64,000 nucleotides of DNA. It comes from DASXZH01 sp036502005 (lineage in GTDB: Bacteria; Armatimonadota; Fimbriimonadia; Fimbriimonadales; Fimbriimonadaceae). Position numbers and translations under genes: made by a program. Below are positions 16,900 through 24,938 of the stretch, in pieces; the stretch's first letter is position 1, and every line of letters begins with the position of its first letter. The stretch lies in the NCBI GenBank assembly GCA_036502005.1, contig DASXZH010000081.1, positions 33,426 through 97,425 of the forward strand, written 5' to 3'. Under the pieces are notes generated by a model. The model saw only the letters and a program-made list of their open reading frames with translations. It made no database searches and was not told the origin of the DNA.

Positions 16900-17471
16900 G
16901 CGGAAAGGACGAGATTCTTATCGGACCGAACCCAGCCGCCTTCAACAGGCTCATAGATGCCGCACTGCGTCATCGCGCCGCCAAAAACGTGGATTGTAAC
17001 TGCCGTTTCTTCGTTCGGATTCTCGAGAATATGATGTTCGAAAGGCGACACTCTAAAATCGGAACTACCCGCCGCGTCGATACCGGTGGACTGAACTTCA
17101 AAAGCGTGAATCCCGTTTGCCTCGCCCATGTGGGCGTAGTTCGTGACCCGAACTTTGCCCTTACAAACGCATTCCACAACCCAAAGGCCGTTGTGATCGT
17201 GCAGCGGCGTCCCTTGCCCCTTTTTCCAGACCATCACCATAACGGTATAGCGTCCGAAGGGATCCGAATAAGCCAGCCTTCTGGCATAGCCCGTATCAGA
17301 GGGATCGTAGAAGTGTGCCGGAAAAAGATCGTCGTTCAAACGGACCGCTCTTTCCAGGGTCGAGCGCACGTCCTGAACCCGAGTTGCCAAATCCCTGTTG
17401 GCAATCGCAATATCGAGATCTGCAATGAGCGACTCCAACGAATACTCAACGGATGCGGCAACTGTTTCCAT
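16896..17471 (-). CDS. Cysteine dioxygenase-family cupin protein
   Basis: The 191-residue protein contains the cupin metal site of the cysteine dioxygenase family: H91 and H93 in TPLHDHNGLWVVEC, and a third histidine around H147 in FEHHILEN. Members add dioxygen to the thiol of cysteine or related thiols (for example 3-mercaptopropionate), using iron. Such enzymes are cytoplasmic and no signal is present. It is divergent from the FAD oxidoreductase gene, with 71 bp between, so a shared regulatory region is likely. The exact thiol substrate cannot be read from the sequence. Confidence 0.75.
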   Translation of the reverse strand: METVAASVEYSLESLIADLDIAIANRDLATRVQDVRSTLERAVRLNDDLFPAHFYDPSDTGYARRLAYSDPFGRYTVMVMVWKKGQGTPLHDHNGLWVVECVCKGKVRVTNYAHMGEANGIHAFEVQSTGIDAAGSSDFRVSPFEHHILENPNEETAVTIHVFGGAMTQCGIYEPVEGGWVRSDKNLVLSA

Positions 17472-17542
17472 GGTTAAAACTCCAATACATGACCATTATA
17501 GTCAACTATTCCAAAATCTCCAAGGGGATTTTTAATTAACTA

Positions 17543-18856
17543 GTGAAAAATCACGCAATGAGCGTGGGGATAGTGGGTGGGGGTGCTTCCGGAACGCTAG
17601 TCGCGGCTCGGCTCTTGCGGCTCTTGCCCGGCGGAACGGTCTATTTAATCGAGAAATCCAATCAGGTTGCGCGCGGAATCGCCTACGGAACGGATCGCGA
17701 TTGCCACCTGCTTAATGTGCGCGCCAAAGGCATTTCTGCTTTCCCTGAGGAACCGGACCATTTTGTGAAATGGCTTAGCGCGCACGGGTACGGCATCGGT
17801 GATGTCGGCTCCCAGTTTGCCTCTCGCAAGCTATTTGGCGTTTATTTGGCGGAGATTTTGGAAGAGGCGAGGGCTAGCTCGAACGCGAGCCTTGAGATTG
17901 TTAACGACGAAGCCACATCTCTCTGCAAATCTGGCGATCAACTCCTTATTGGATTCAACGGAAAGGAGATTGTGGTGGAGCACGCCGTTCTTGCTTTAGG
18001 CAACTTGCCCCCAAGATGGCCTGCAACGTTGGCGCCATTGGCCGCCGATCCACGCTTTATCGCCCAGCCATGGTCTTCCTCCACCTACGAAAAAATTGGG
18101 AAAGAAGATCGGGTGTTGCTCATCGGGACGGGCTTGACCATGATCGACGTGGTTTTAAGTTTGCAGCAGCAGAGCCATACGGGACCGATCTTTGCTCGTT
18201 CTCGGCGTGGATTGCTGCCCACTTCCCATGCCCAAAACGCAGCGGGGCAAGTGGAGTTTGAGGCTGGCGACGGCCTTATTGGGCGAGTAATTACCAAAAT
18301 TCGCGAGAGCGGTGATGATTGGAGAGAGGTGGTAGATGCCCTCCGCCCACGCACGGCGGAGCTTTGGCAAACGCTTTCCTGGAGAGAGCGCGACCGCTTT
18401 CGAAAGCGGTTACAGATATATTGGGACGTTCATCGGCATCGTATGCCGGAGCAGGTCGCGGCTGACATCGCTGATCTTATGTCGAGTGGCCAGTTAAGCG
18501 TGGGCAAGGGCCAACTTTCTTTTGTCTTGGCAAACAAGGAGGGCGTTATCGTGGAGTTCAAGACGCAGGAAGGCTCTGAAAAACTTGCTGTGGATTGGGT
18601 TATCAACTGCACCGGCCCTAGCGGCGATCTCGCCACCGCAAAGGTTCCCCTCCTTGAATCCGGTGTTCAGGCTGGGTTAGTCGAATACGATCCGCTGGGT
18701 GCCGGCCTTTTGGTGGACAAGGATGGGCGCGCCAACGAGAAGGCAAATGTGTGGGCTGTAGGCTCACTCTGCAGAGGCTGTTGGCTGGAAACGACGGCTA
18801 TTCCCGAAATCCGAACTCAGGCAATTATTGTTGCAAACGCGATCGCAATAACTTAG
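17543..18856 (+). CDS. FAD/NAD(P)-binding oxidoreductase (NAD_binding_9 type)
   Basis: The 437-residue protein begins with a dinucleotide-binding motif (VGIVGGGASGTLVAARLL) and has the AYG...HLLNVRAKGISAFPEEPDHF stretch typical of the NAD_binding_9/YdhS-like family. A second nucleotide site is at VLLIGTGLTMIDVVLSL, and WAVGSLCRGCW lies near the end of the FAD domain. Family members are flavoproteins of mostly unknown substrate. The GTG at 17543 is used here; an ATG at 17558 is an alternative. It is divergent from the cysteine dioxygenase-like gene, so a link with sulfur-compound oxidation is plausible. Confidence 0.8.
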   Translation: MKNHAMSVGIVGGGASGTLVAARLLRLLPGGTVYLIEKSNQVARGIAYGTDRDCHLLNVRAKGISAFPEEPDHFVKWLSAHGYGIGDVGSQFASRKLFGVYLAEILEEARASSNASLEIVNDEATSLCKSGDQLLIGFNGKEIVVEHAVLALGNLPPRWPATLAPLAADPRFIAQPWSSSTYEKIGKEDRVLLIGTGLTMIDVVLSLQQQSHTGPIFARSRRGLLPTSHAQNAAGQVEFEAGDGLIGRVITKIRESGDDWREVVDALRPRTAELWQTLSWRERDRFRKRLQIYWDVHRHRMPEQVAADIADLMSSGQLSVGKGQLSFVLANKEGVIVEFKTQEGSEKLAVDWVINCTGPSGDLATAKVPLLESGVQAGLVEYDPLGAGLLVDKDGRANEKANVWAVGSLCRGCWLETTAIPEIRTQAIIVANAIAIT

Positions 18857-19055
18857 CATCGCTAGGGGGGACCACTGGAGCAAATGGCTCGTCATATCGA
18901 AATGGAGTTCCTCTTAACGGGTAGCGGGAATCTGCGTCGCGTTTAGGCTGCCGCAATACGATAACCTCAACCTCTTCCCCAGCTTTCAGGTCGGGATCTG
19001 AAACTTTTAGTATCCCGTCGGAGGGGACTACCGTCTCGAGTCGAATTGCTTCCAT
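18825..19055 (-). CDS. Small antitoxin-like protein
   Basis: The 76-residue protein starts with a short beta-rich segment (AIRLETVVPSDGILKV, GEEVEVIVLRQ) like the N-terminus of AbrB/DUF2281-type small antitoxins. It continues with YPLRGTPFRYDEPFAPV, a motif seen in similar orphan proteins. No toxin gene is directly adjacent. Its 3' end overlaps the convergent FAD oxidoreductase gene by 32 bp. A regulatory or orphan antitoxin role is an inference. Confidence 0.55.
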   Translation of the reverse strand: MEAIRLETVVPSDGILKVSDPDLKAGEEVEVIVLRQPKRDADSRYPLRGTPFRYDEPFAPVVPPSDAKLLRSRLQQ

Positions 19056-19270
19056 GGTTTTATTCTACGGCATCCGGCAACATTTCAATAGACTCCCCGT
19101 TTGAACAAACCGGGAGCACCCGGGCTCAGTACATAAATTGGAGTCTGGAATGAACTGGATAAGGCTTTGTGAGGAAGTGACTGTAAAATTATCAAAATCT
19201 TGTAGAAGTCGCTCGGCGATTGAGCCGTTAAGGCGAACGACTCGGAGCGTGGCGCAAATTATCCGTGACG

Positions 19271-19759
19271 CTACTCGTCCCCGTCTAGCTCTTTTCGAAT
19301 AAGCTTAGCTTCGTCGTAGACAGCCATACCATCATATCCAAGCCTGCTTATTGCCGTTTGCTCACAAAGTAATTCCTTGTAATAGTGGTCGGCTTCCTTT
19401 GCTAAGGATTCGATTCGATCCGCACAAATCTCCTTAAGTCCCTTATTCAATGGAGGAATCCAGTCTTTAGGCTCTTCACCCGTGCGCAACCAAAGCGCAA
19501 GCTCGTCATTTGTGAGCCAGCGGCTTGCTTTTTCATGGCCAGGCGGAACGCGAACCCAATCTTCGGCAGCTAGCTCCTCCATATCGAAGTCGTCCATATC
19601 GCCGATTCGTAAGAAAACTTTAACAGGAACAAGGGCAGTTTGCCCTTCCGAGTCGGTGCCGATACCGCGTTCAATTCGCTCAACCACGCCGAAAGTAGTC
19701 CAACACTCCCGTGAAATACGGTCTCCCACTTTAAGGTCTTCGAATTTGAACTCGTTCAT
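19271..19759 (-). CDS. Hypothetical acidic protein
   Basis: The 162-residue protein is acidic and soluble. Its first part (LKVGDRISRECWTTFGVVERI) looks like a small beta-barrel (SH3- or tudor-like), and the rest is helical. No family was recognised. It lies in the run of poorly conserved genes between the antitoxin-like gene and the tRNA-Sec gene. The gap 19056-19270 before it shows no convincing gene. Confidence 0.55.
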   Translation of the reverse strand: MNEFKFEDLKVGDRISRECWTTFGVVERIERGIGTDSEGQTALVPVKVFLRIGDMDDFDMEELAAEDWVRVPPGHEKASRWLTNDELALWLRTGEEPKDWIPPLNKGLKEICADRIESLAKEADHYYKELLCEQTAISRLGYDGMAVYDEAKLIRKELDGDE

Positions 19760-19834
19760 AGAATCATTATGGGCAGCGAGATGTCCCCTGAATTCTTATA
19801 AGTGAAGCGTAAATACGAGAGTCGTCAGACGCTT

Positions 19835-20308
19835 TCATTTTCGAAGGTGCTTTCCCCCATCGACCAGCGCTGCTGTATTTCGTTCCCGAATCTTACTGAC
19901 ACTCTCAAGCAAAACATCCTTTACAATGGACGGCGCAATTTCGCCTTGCCCTCCGGCATTCCGCATATCTTGGATTAAGCGTACAAAGGCGTCCTGCTTT
20001 TCCTCAGAATCAAAACCGGCTCCAAGACTCCAGAATTCGCCAACTCGCTTAATAACGGCGGAATCTCCGTATACTAAGATTCGTGATCGTGCATCCATGT
20101 GTAGCGCGGAGAATGCGCGATGCTGCTCTGTACCACCATTATACGCAGAACATCCCGTAACCCCTCTTAAGAAGTCGGTGTATGCTTCGGTACGCAGGCG
20201 ACGAGCCTGGGCTTTACGGTCTAGGGCTGCATTGACAAGAAAGCCGGTAACGCCTGCCAGCAAAGTGCCCACGAGTGCCCCTAATCCAACCGCATCACCA
20301 ATCGTCAT
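19835..20308 (-). CDS. Hypothetical protein with one N-terminal membrane helix
   Basis: The ATG at 20308 gives 157 residues: an N-terminal membrane helix (VGLGALVGTLLAGVTGFLV) followed by a soluble helical domain of about 130 residues. The longer frame to 20455 would overlap the divergent gene. No family was recognised. Such single-helix anchors with cytoplasmic tails occur near restriction-like or phage-defence genes, but nothing specific shows that here. Confidence 0.55.
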   Translation of the reverse strand: MTIGDAVGLGALVGTLLAGVTGFLVNAALDRKAQARRLRTEAYTDFLRGVTGCSAYNGGTEQHRAFSALHMDARSRILVYGDSAVIKRVGEFWSLGAGFDSEEKQDAFVRLIQDMRNAGGQGEIAPSIVKDVLLESVSKIRERNTAALVDGGKHLRK

Positions 20309-20406
20309 GTCAGACTTTACGCTCCTGTAAGGCTTCCGTTGCGAAGTAAAAATAGGTCCTCGAAGCCTTTTGAAAGCTTTAACTTGGATATTCTCTAAGA
20401 TCGAAT

Positions 20407-21378
20407 ATGGAGATTGGCAAAAGAAATCGGGTTGACGTGAGAACGCTTTGGCCAAAAGAGCCTCAGTTCTCCGACTGGCTTATTACTGATCCGGGTCTTG
20501 ATCTATTGGCTACCGACCTTGGCATACAGATTGAGAACACGCGAAGGGAGTGTAGGCCAGGGGACTTTCCCTGTGACATCGTGGGAAATGTCTTAGGTGA
20601 CGAAAACCATGTCGTTGTAATCGAGAATCAATATGGAAAGACCAACCACGATCACTTAGGCAAGCTCCTGACTTATGCTGCTGCCCACAAAGCGATGACC
20701 GGTGTGTGGATATGCGAACAAGTTGCGGACGATCATAGAGAAGTGATTGACTGGCTTAACGTAAACACTCCTGCTACGGTTTCATTGTTCCTTGCTGAAC
20801 TGAAGGCATATAGGATTGGAACGAGTGCAGGTGCTCCCCAGCTAGACGTAGTTTGTCGGCCCAATCTAACGCAGAAGAGCCGTTTCGTGGAGTCTGATGC
20901 CGACAGACAACGTCACGCCTGGAGAAAATCCTTTTGGGAGGAAATAGTTCCATTTGTCGAACGGAAAAAGCCGCCCTTCAATCTACAGCGACCATCTACT
21001 GATCACTGGTCAAGCATTTCCGTTGGTCGATCAGGTTTTAACCTGGCTATGCTTCTGGTTCCTAGAACTCAAAGCATAGGCATTGAGTTGTATATCAACT
21101 GTGGCACTTGGAAGGACTCCGCTTTTCAACAACTTCAGCAGGAAAAAGGGGCTATCGAGCACGAGCTTGACAGCGAACTTTTATGGAAGCGTATGGGCGA
21201 CAAGAAGAGCGCCAGGATACTTCTAGAATCGAAAATTGACCCACTGAATGAGCAAAACAGGGAAACAATAAAAGAGTGGTTCGCAGAATGGTCTGTGCGA
21301 ATGTACAACGCCTTCAAGCCGCGCGTACATGCCCTCAAGCAGACGAAAGAAGACGCCAGCGCTATGGGCCTGAATTAA
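20407..21378 (+). CDS. DUF4268 protein with a possible PD-(D/E)XK nuclease core
   Basis: The 323-residue protein matches the DUF4268 family. The first half contains CDIVGNVLGDENHVVVIENQ followed by GKTNHDHLGKLLTYAA. This spacing (Asp ... Glu-x-Gln ... Lys) looks like a PD-(D/E)XK-type nuclease core with Gln in place of the usual Lys. The second half (SISVGRSGFNLAML, WFAEW at the end) is the DUF4268 domain proper. Members often sit in defence or mobile islands. Here it is the last gene before a tRNA-Sec gene. Nuclease activity is an inference. Confidence 0.7.
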   Translation: MEIGKRNRVDVRTLWPKEPQFSDWLITDPGLDLLATDLGIQIENTRRECRPGDFPCDIVGNVLGDENHVVVIENQYGKTNHDHLGKLLTYAAAHKAMTGVWICEQVADDHREVIDWLNVNTPATVSLFLAELKAYRIGTSAGAPQLDVVCRPNLTQKSRFVESDADRQRHAWRKSFWEEIVPFVERKKPPFNLQRPSTDHWSSISVGRSGFNLAMLLVPRTQSIGIELYINCGTWKDSAFQQLQQEKGAIEHELDSELLWKRMGDKKSARILLESKIDPLNEQNRETIKEWFAEWSVRMYNAFKPRVHALKQTKEDASAMGLN

Positions 21379-21475
21379 TGCAGGGAGAAATGCAGGGACT
21401 TTGCTGGCGGGATGTGGCGGCTCCTGGCGGAAATAATGAACTTAAAACCTGTTGTATTAAGACTTCAAAATGGGC

Positions 21476-21569
21476 TGGCGGGAATGTGTAGGAATCGAAC
21501 CCACCCAACGCCCAAGGGCGTCACACTGGTTTTGAAGACCAGGCAGCACACCAGCACCAATCCACTCCC
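21476..21569 (-). tRNA. selC: tRNA-Sec (anticodon TCA)
   Basis: Read on the minus strand, the 94-base gene starts GGGAGTGG and ends ACATTCCC-G-CCA, forming the long acceptor stem with encoded CCA. The anticodon arm is CTGGT-CTTCAAA-ACCAG, so the anticodon is TCA and reads UGA. A long variable arm (GACGCCC-TT-GGGCGTT) and the T arm GTGGG-TTCGATT-CCTAC complete a selenocysteine tRNA. The first seven acceptor pairs are good; the eighth is G-A. Its presence implies selenoprotein synthesis in this organism; selA, selB and selD are not in the window. Confidence 0.9.
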
Positions 21570-21680
21570 ATAGGGATTATGCGCTGTGCGTTAGGCGTTT
21601 TGCGATGTGCATTGAGGGAGATGAAGGCGGCGATTTTAAAGGCAATCGCAAAACTCCTTCTCGACTGGAGGCGCTTCCAT

Positions 21681-21765
21681 GTGTCATCTCGAACTTCGTG
21701 TTAGGGATCTCTGCGGCTAGGGCTTCGCCCCCGGGATTCCTCACACGGAGTTCGGAATGACAAAG
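21681..21765. repeat. Dispersed repeat, family B, copy 2
   Basis: A nearly full copy: left arm gtcatctcgaacttcgtgtt and right arm cctcacacggagttcggaat are imperfect complements around a GC-rich centre (ggctagggcttcgcccccgg). It lies between the tRNA-Sec gene and the EAL-HDOD gene. Confidence 0.75.
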
Positions 21766-21794
21766 ATCATAAAGCAGCAAGGTCAAGAAATAGT

Positions 21795-23033
21795 TTAAGC
21801 GGCCTTGGCGGTTGGGCCCAAGCTGCTCGACATCTCGTTCGCCCAGCCAATGGCGGCACGGTAGCACTCCGCCACCCTAGACTGCGCGGTTGAAAGCTCT
21901 TCGATCCGGTTGAAATCGGCGGCCTCATAGGCTAAAACAACCCGTAAAACGTCGGCGATTTCGCCTTCCGCTTCCGGGTCCAACAATGCCTCATGGATAT
22001 CGTTATCAAGCGAAAGCTCAGCCAGGATTTCAGACATAGGCAAATCCATCATGGCGTCGATCACAGATAGTAGCCCAGTCGTAAAGTATCGTTCCTTACC
22101 GGAGCGCCCTTGAGCGGCAGCCAAGAGTTCGCACATCTTCGCGCGGATAAAGGCCACATTCGAGAGCTCGGCCGGCTTGTTGGAACTCGCGGCCATAGCG
22201 ATAAGAGTGGCGACGCTGGCGACCGTTCTAACGCCCAAAAACATAACCGTTTGGCGGATAGAGTTCACGCGGGTGGCAAGGCCAAAATGGGCACTGGAAA
22301 CCAGCTTTAACAGCCGGTGAGTCAGGGCGAGGTCGGCGCCGATCGCACTCTCTAGCTGCTCCATCGTTATTTCGGGATTTTGGAGGCTAGCGGCAACACG
22401 TAAAGCGGCCACTTTGTTGGAAGGAATGCGCGCACCCTTTACAATTTCCGGCTTTGAAAAATAATAGCCCTGAAAATATTTAAAGCCCAACTTAACGCAT
22501 TTCTTAAACTCTTCTTCGCTCTCGATCTTTTCCGCAAGGAGATCGATTTTCCTCGCCGCGAAGGGCCTGGAATTCTTTACAAGATTTCCAGCAGACGCCC
22601 TTACATCAAACTTGACAATGGAAGCATACGGCAGGAAAGGCTGGGTTAAAGGCGAAAGCTCGAAGTCGTCGAGAGCGATAATATAGCCCGAGTCGCGAAG
22701 ATCCTTCACGGCCTTAACCGCTTCCGCAGTTGGCCGAACGGTTTCTAGGATTTCAAGGACTATGCGGTTCTGTGGGAGCAACGTGAGCGCGCTGCACATC
22801 AACAGGTCTTGATCAACGTTGATAAAAGCTCGGTTTTCGCCGCTAAGCTCGCAAAGGCCGATATCAATCAAGCTGCTGATAACCGCTTGGGCCGATTCTG
22901 TGGAACCCACTATGCCTGCTTCGTTTCTCTTTCCCGACCTAAATAGGAGCTCGTAGGCGGCTACATCCAACGACCTATCGTAAATAGGCTGCCGGGCCAT
23001 GTAGATTTCCGAAGCCATCGTTGAGCTCTCCAA
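21795..23033 (-). CDS. EAL-HDOD signalling protein (YuxH-like)
   Basis: The 412-residue protein combines an EAL-type domain (IYMARQPIYDRSLDVAAYE at the start; IVLEILETV; YIIALDDFEL; FKYFQGYYFSKPE) with a C-terminal HDOD domain (ITMEQLESAIGADLALTHRL ... SSAHFGLATRVNSIRQTVMFLG). The EAL catalytic motif is degenerate (ILE), so it probably senses rather than degrades cyclic di-GMP. HDOD domains act in signalling output. A TTG start at 23033 has GGGGAGG eight bases upstream; an ATG five codons later is an alternative. It stands as a single gene. Confidence 0.85.
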   Translation of the reverse strand: MESSTMASEIYMARQPIYDRSLDVAAYELLFRSGKRNEAGIVGSTESAQAVISSLIDIGLCELSGENRAFINVDQDLLMCSALTLLPQNRIVLEILETVRPTAEAVKAVKDLRDSGYIIALDDFELSPLTQPFLPYASIVKFDVRASAGNLVKNSRPFAARKIDLLAEKIESEEEFKKCVKLGFKYFQGYYFSKPEIVKGARIPSNKVAALRVAASLQNPEITMEQLESAIGADLALTHRLLKLVSSAHFGLATRVNSIRQTVMFLGVRTVASVATLIAMAASSNKPAELSNVAFIRAKMCELLAAAQGRSGKERYFTTGLLSVIDAMMDLPMSEILAELSLDNDIHEALLDPEAEGEIADVLRVVLAYEAADFNRIEELSTAQSRVAECYRAAIGWANEMSSSLGPTAKAA

Positions 23034-23169
23034 ATTACTTGCCTCCCCTTTTCTCCTTTATAGTTGTAAGCTAAATCGATTCACAACTTCAGCCTGGGCA
23101 AAGTCCAATCGTCCCAATATCGCGGAACGATAGCGATCTCTTGAGACAGGTAGTCTTTTTGCTGAGCCT

Positions 23170-23805
23170 ATGTTTAAGGGGATCATTTTTGATTTTGATG
23201 GCACTCTGGCCGACACCATGCCCCTTGCGATCGAGGCTTTTCGACGCGCGCTTCACCCAGTTCATGGGCGGATGCTAGCAGATGAGGAAATTAAAGCCTC
23301 TTTTGGACCGACGGAACGAGGCACGATGCCGGTGCTCGCTCCGGGCCTTGAAGAAGCAACCCTAGCAGAATATTATCGCCATTACACCGACCTTCATTCC
23401 GGGTTGATTACGCCATTTCAGGGCATTCATGAACTGCTTGTGACTCTGAGCGAAAGGCGAGTTAGATTGGGGATCGTGACAGGAAAAGGGGAAACCTCTC
23501 TGACGATTTCCCTCGAACATATCGGGTTGAATGGTGTTTTTGAAAGTATCGAGGTCGGATGCGATGACCGCCCCTGTAAGCCGTTGGGGATTGCGCGAAT
23601 ACTGGCCGAGTGGGGTTTGGCCGGCGATGACGTGCTTTACGTGGGCGATGCGCCCAGTGACGTTCCCGCCGCCCGCGAAGCGGGTGTTCCAATTGCGGCC
23701 GTCGCGTGGGCCGATCCGAGTTCCGTGGGTGCTTTAAGGGACAAACAGCCCGACTGGCTGTTTGAGACCGTTGAATCGTTTAGGGATTGGATACTCAAAG
23801 ACTAG
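23170..23805 (+). CDS. HAD-family phosphatase (phosphoglycolate phosphatase/PpaX-like)
   Basis: The 211-residue protein has complete HAD motifs: FDFDGTLADTM (Asp8, Asp10), VTGKGETS, KPLGIARILAEWG and VGDAPSDVPAAREAG. The alpha-helical C1 cap matches phosphoglycolate phosphatase and pyrophosphatase PpaX. The substrate is uncertain. The 3' end overlaps the convergent zf-TFIIB gene by four bases. A single-gene transcript is likely. Confidence 0.85.
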   Translation: MFKGIIFDFDGTLADTMPLAIEAFRRALHPVHGRMLADEEIKASFGPTERGTMPVLAPGLEEATLAEYYRHYTDLHSGLITPFQGIHELLVTLSERRVRLGIVTGKGETSLTISLEHIGLNGVFESIEVGCDDRPCKPLGIARILAEWGLAGDDVLYVGDAPSDVPAAREAGVPIAAVAWADPSSVGALRDKQPDWLFETVESFRDWILKD

Positions 23806-24101
23806 AGCATGCCCCAAAAGCCGCTCATGTGGTAATCCATGAAGTTAAAGAACGATGCCAAACTCGCTTGGCGATTCATGTATGCGAGGTGCTGCGCTTC
23901 CTCTGCTCCGGCTTTTGCGCTGTATTCTTCGAGTTTAGTCATTCCAACGCCCTTGGTCTTGTCCAACGCCAACTGCATCTTCTCCAAGTCTTCGTGCTTC
24001 GCAAAAAAACCACCGCAAACGGGGCATTGCTCAAGGATAATCGGCGTGCTGTAGAGGTAGTGATACTGCTGGAGCGTGGCTCCATCTTCCGGGCATCTCA
24101 A
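23802..24101 (-). CDS. zf-TFIIB-type zinc-ribbon protein (second of a pair)
   Basis: The 99-residue protein begins with a zinc ribbon, MRCPEDGATL ... LEQCPVCGGFFAKHEDLEK. It is followed by a helical region and an aromatic tail (FFNFMDYHMSGFWG). This fits the zf-TFIIB family of small prokaryotic proteins. Only three cysteines are visible (positions 3, 26, 29), the fourth ligand probably being Asp or His. Its start overlaps the stop of the preceding similar gene by four bases, so this is a tandem pair. Confidence 0.7.
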   Translation of the reverse strand: MRCPEDGATLQQYHYLYSTPIILEQCPVCGGFFAKHEDLEKMQLALDKTKGVGMTKLEEYSAKAGAEEAQHLAYMNRQASLASFFNFMDYHMSGFWGML

Positions 24102-24304
24102 CGTTGAAGGTCCGTCTTTGCGTTCCGTGGCAGGAAATGCATTTTGCCAAGCTCTTCAAGCACGTGGGAATCGCCGCTTAGCATGTTCGTTAGCTGGTCC
24201 TGTCGGAACCAGATTCCGTCGCAAGTTGGGCATACTTCCAGACTTACGCCGTGGAAGGTTTCTATAACTAGCTGGGTTCCATCATCGGGGCATGTAAAAG
24301 GCAT
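24098..24304 (-). CDS. zf-TFIIB-type zinc-ribbon protein (first of a pair)
   Basis: The 68-residue protein is almost only a zinc ribbon: MPFTCPDDGTQL ... LEVCPTCDGIWFRQDQL. It is a paralogue of the next gene, with which it shares the CPxDG...CPxC layout, and the two overlap by four bases. It is divergent from purN. The function of this family is unknown; nucleic acid or metal binding is assumed from the fold. Confidence 0.7.
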   Translation of the reverse strand: MPFTCPDDGTQLVIETFHGVSLEVCPTCDGIWFRQDQLTNMLSGDSHVLEELGKMHFLPRNAKTDLQR

Positions 24305-24341
24305 AGTCTATTTTGCGCGATTCTAAGTGCTATAACGATAC

Positions 24342-24938
24342 ATGCCGCGCCGAAGGAAAATCGCCATCCTCATTGGCAGCAGAGGGCGCGGGTCCAACAT
24401 GGCTGCATTGGCGAAAGCCTGCGCTTCCGGAGACTTGCCCGCCGAGGTTGTTGCCGTAGTTGCCCCCTCGCCGGATCTTCCAGCCGTTGAGGCGGCCAAA
24501 GGCTTAGGCTTACAAGTTGTGGCCCTGTCATCTGCCACGGAGGATTACCCTAATCAGCTCTTAAAGGCCCTCCAAGTACGCGAAGCGGAGTTTATTTGCC
24601 TAGCCGGCTATTTGCGGCTGCTGCCGGCAGAGGTGTTACAAACCTTCCCGAACAGAATTTTAAATATCCACCCTTCCCTGCTTCCAAAGTTTGGCGGGCA
24701 AGGAATGTACGGATTGAGAGTTCACGAAGCGGTTTTGGCAGCGGGAGAAAAAGTGAGCGGCTGCACCGTCCACTTGGTTAGTGAGCGCTACGACGAGGGG
24801 CAGGTCTTGCTCCAGATGACTTGCCCAGTCGAACCGGGAGACTCAAAGGAGTCTCTCGCAGCAAGGGTTCTTGCCCTAGAGCATGTGGCATACCCGAAAG
24901 CCTTAAAGGCGTTGATGCAAAAAGATGGACCCCAGTGA
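24342..24938 (+). CDS. purN: Phosphoribosylglycinamide formyltransferase
   Basis: PurN moves a formyl group from 10-formyl-tetrahydrofolate to glycinamide ribonucleotide in purine synthesis. The 198-residue protein shows the phosphate-binding loop (GSRGRGSNMAAL), ICLAGYLRLLP, the catalytic NIHPSLLPKF (Asn108, His110) and the SERYDEGQVL segment with Asp151. All catalytic residues are present. It overlaps plsC by 14 bp, so the two are one transcript. With purK at 2.7 kb, the window holds two unlinked purine genes. Confidence 0.93.
   Translation: MPRRRKIAILIGSRGRGSNMAALAKACASGDLPAEVVAVVAPSPDLPAVEAAKGLGLQVVALSSATEDYPNQLLKALQVREAEFICLAGYLRLLPAEVLQTFPNRILNIHPSLLPKFGGQGMYGLRVHEAVLAAGEKVSGCTVHLVSERYDEGQVLLQMTCPVEPGDSKESLAARVLALEHVAYPKALKALMQKDGPQ

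Noticed and set aside
18825..19055. Complete toxin-antitoxin module
   Set aside because: Only an antitoxin-like protein is present; the adjacent genes are not toxin-like.
19150..19302. Short plus-strand frame starting MNWIRLCEE
   Set aside because: About 50 codons, overlapping the 3' end of the neighbouring gene, with no start signal or recognisable motif.
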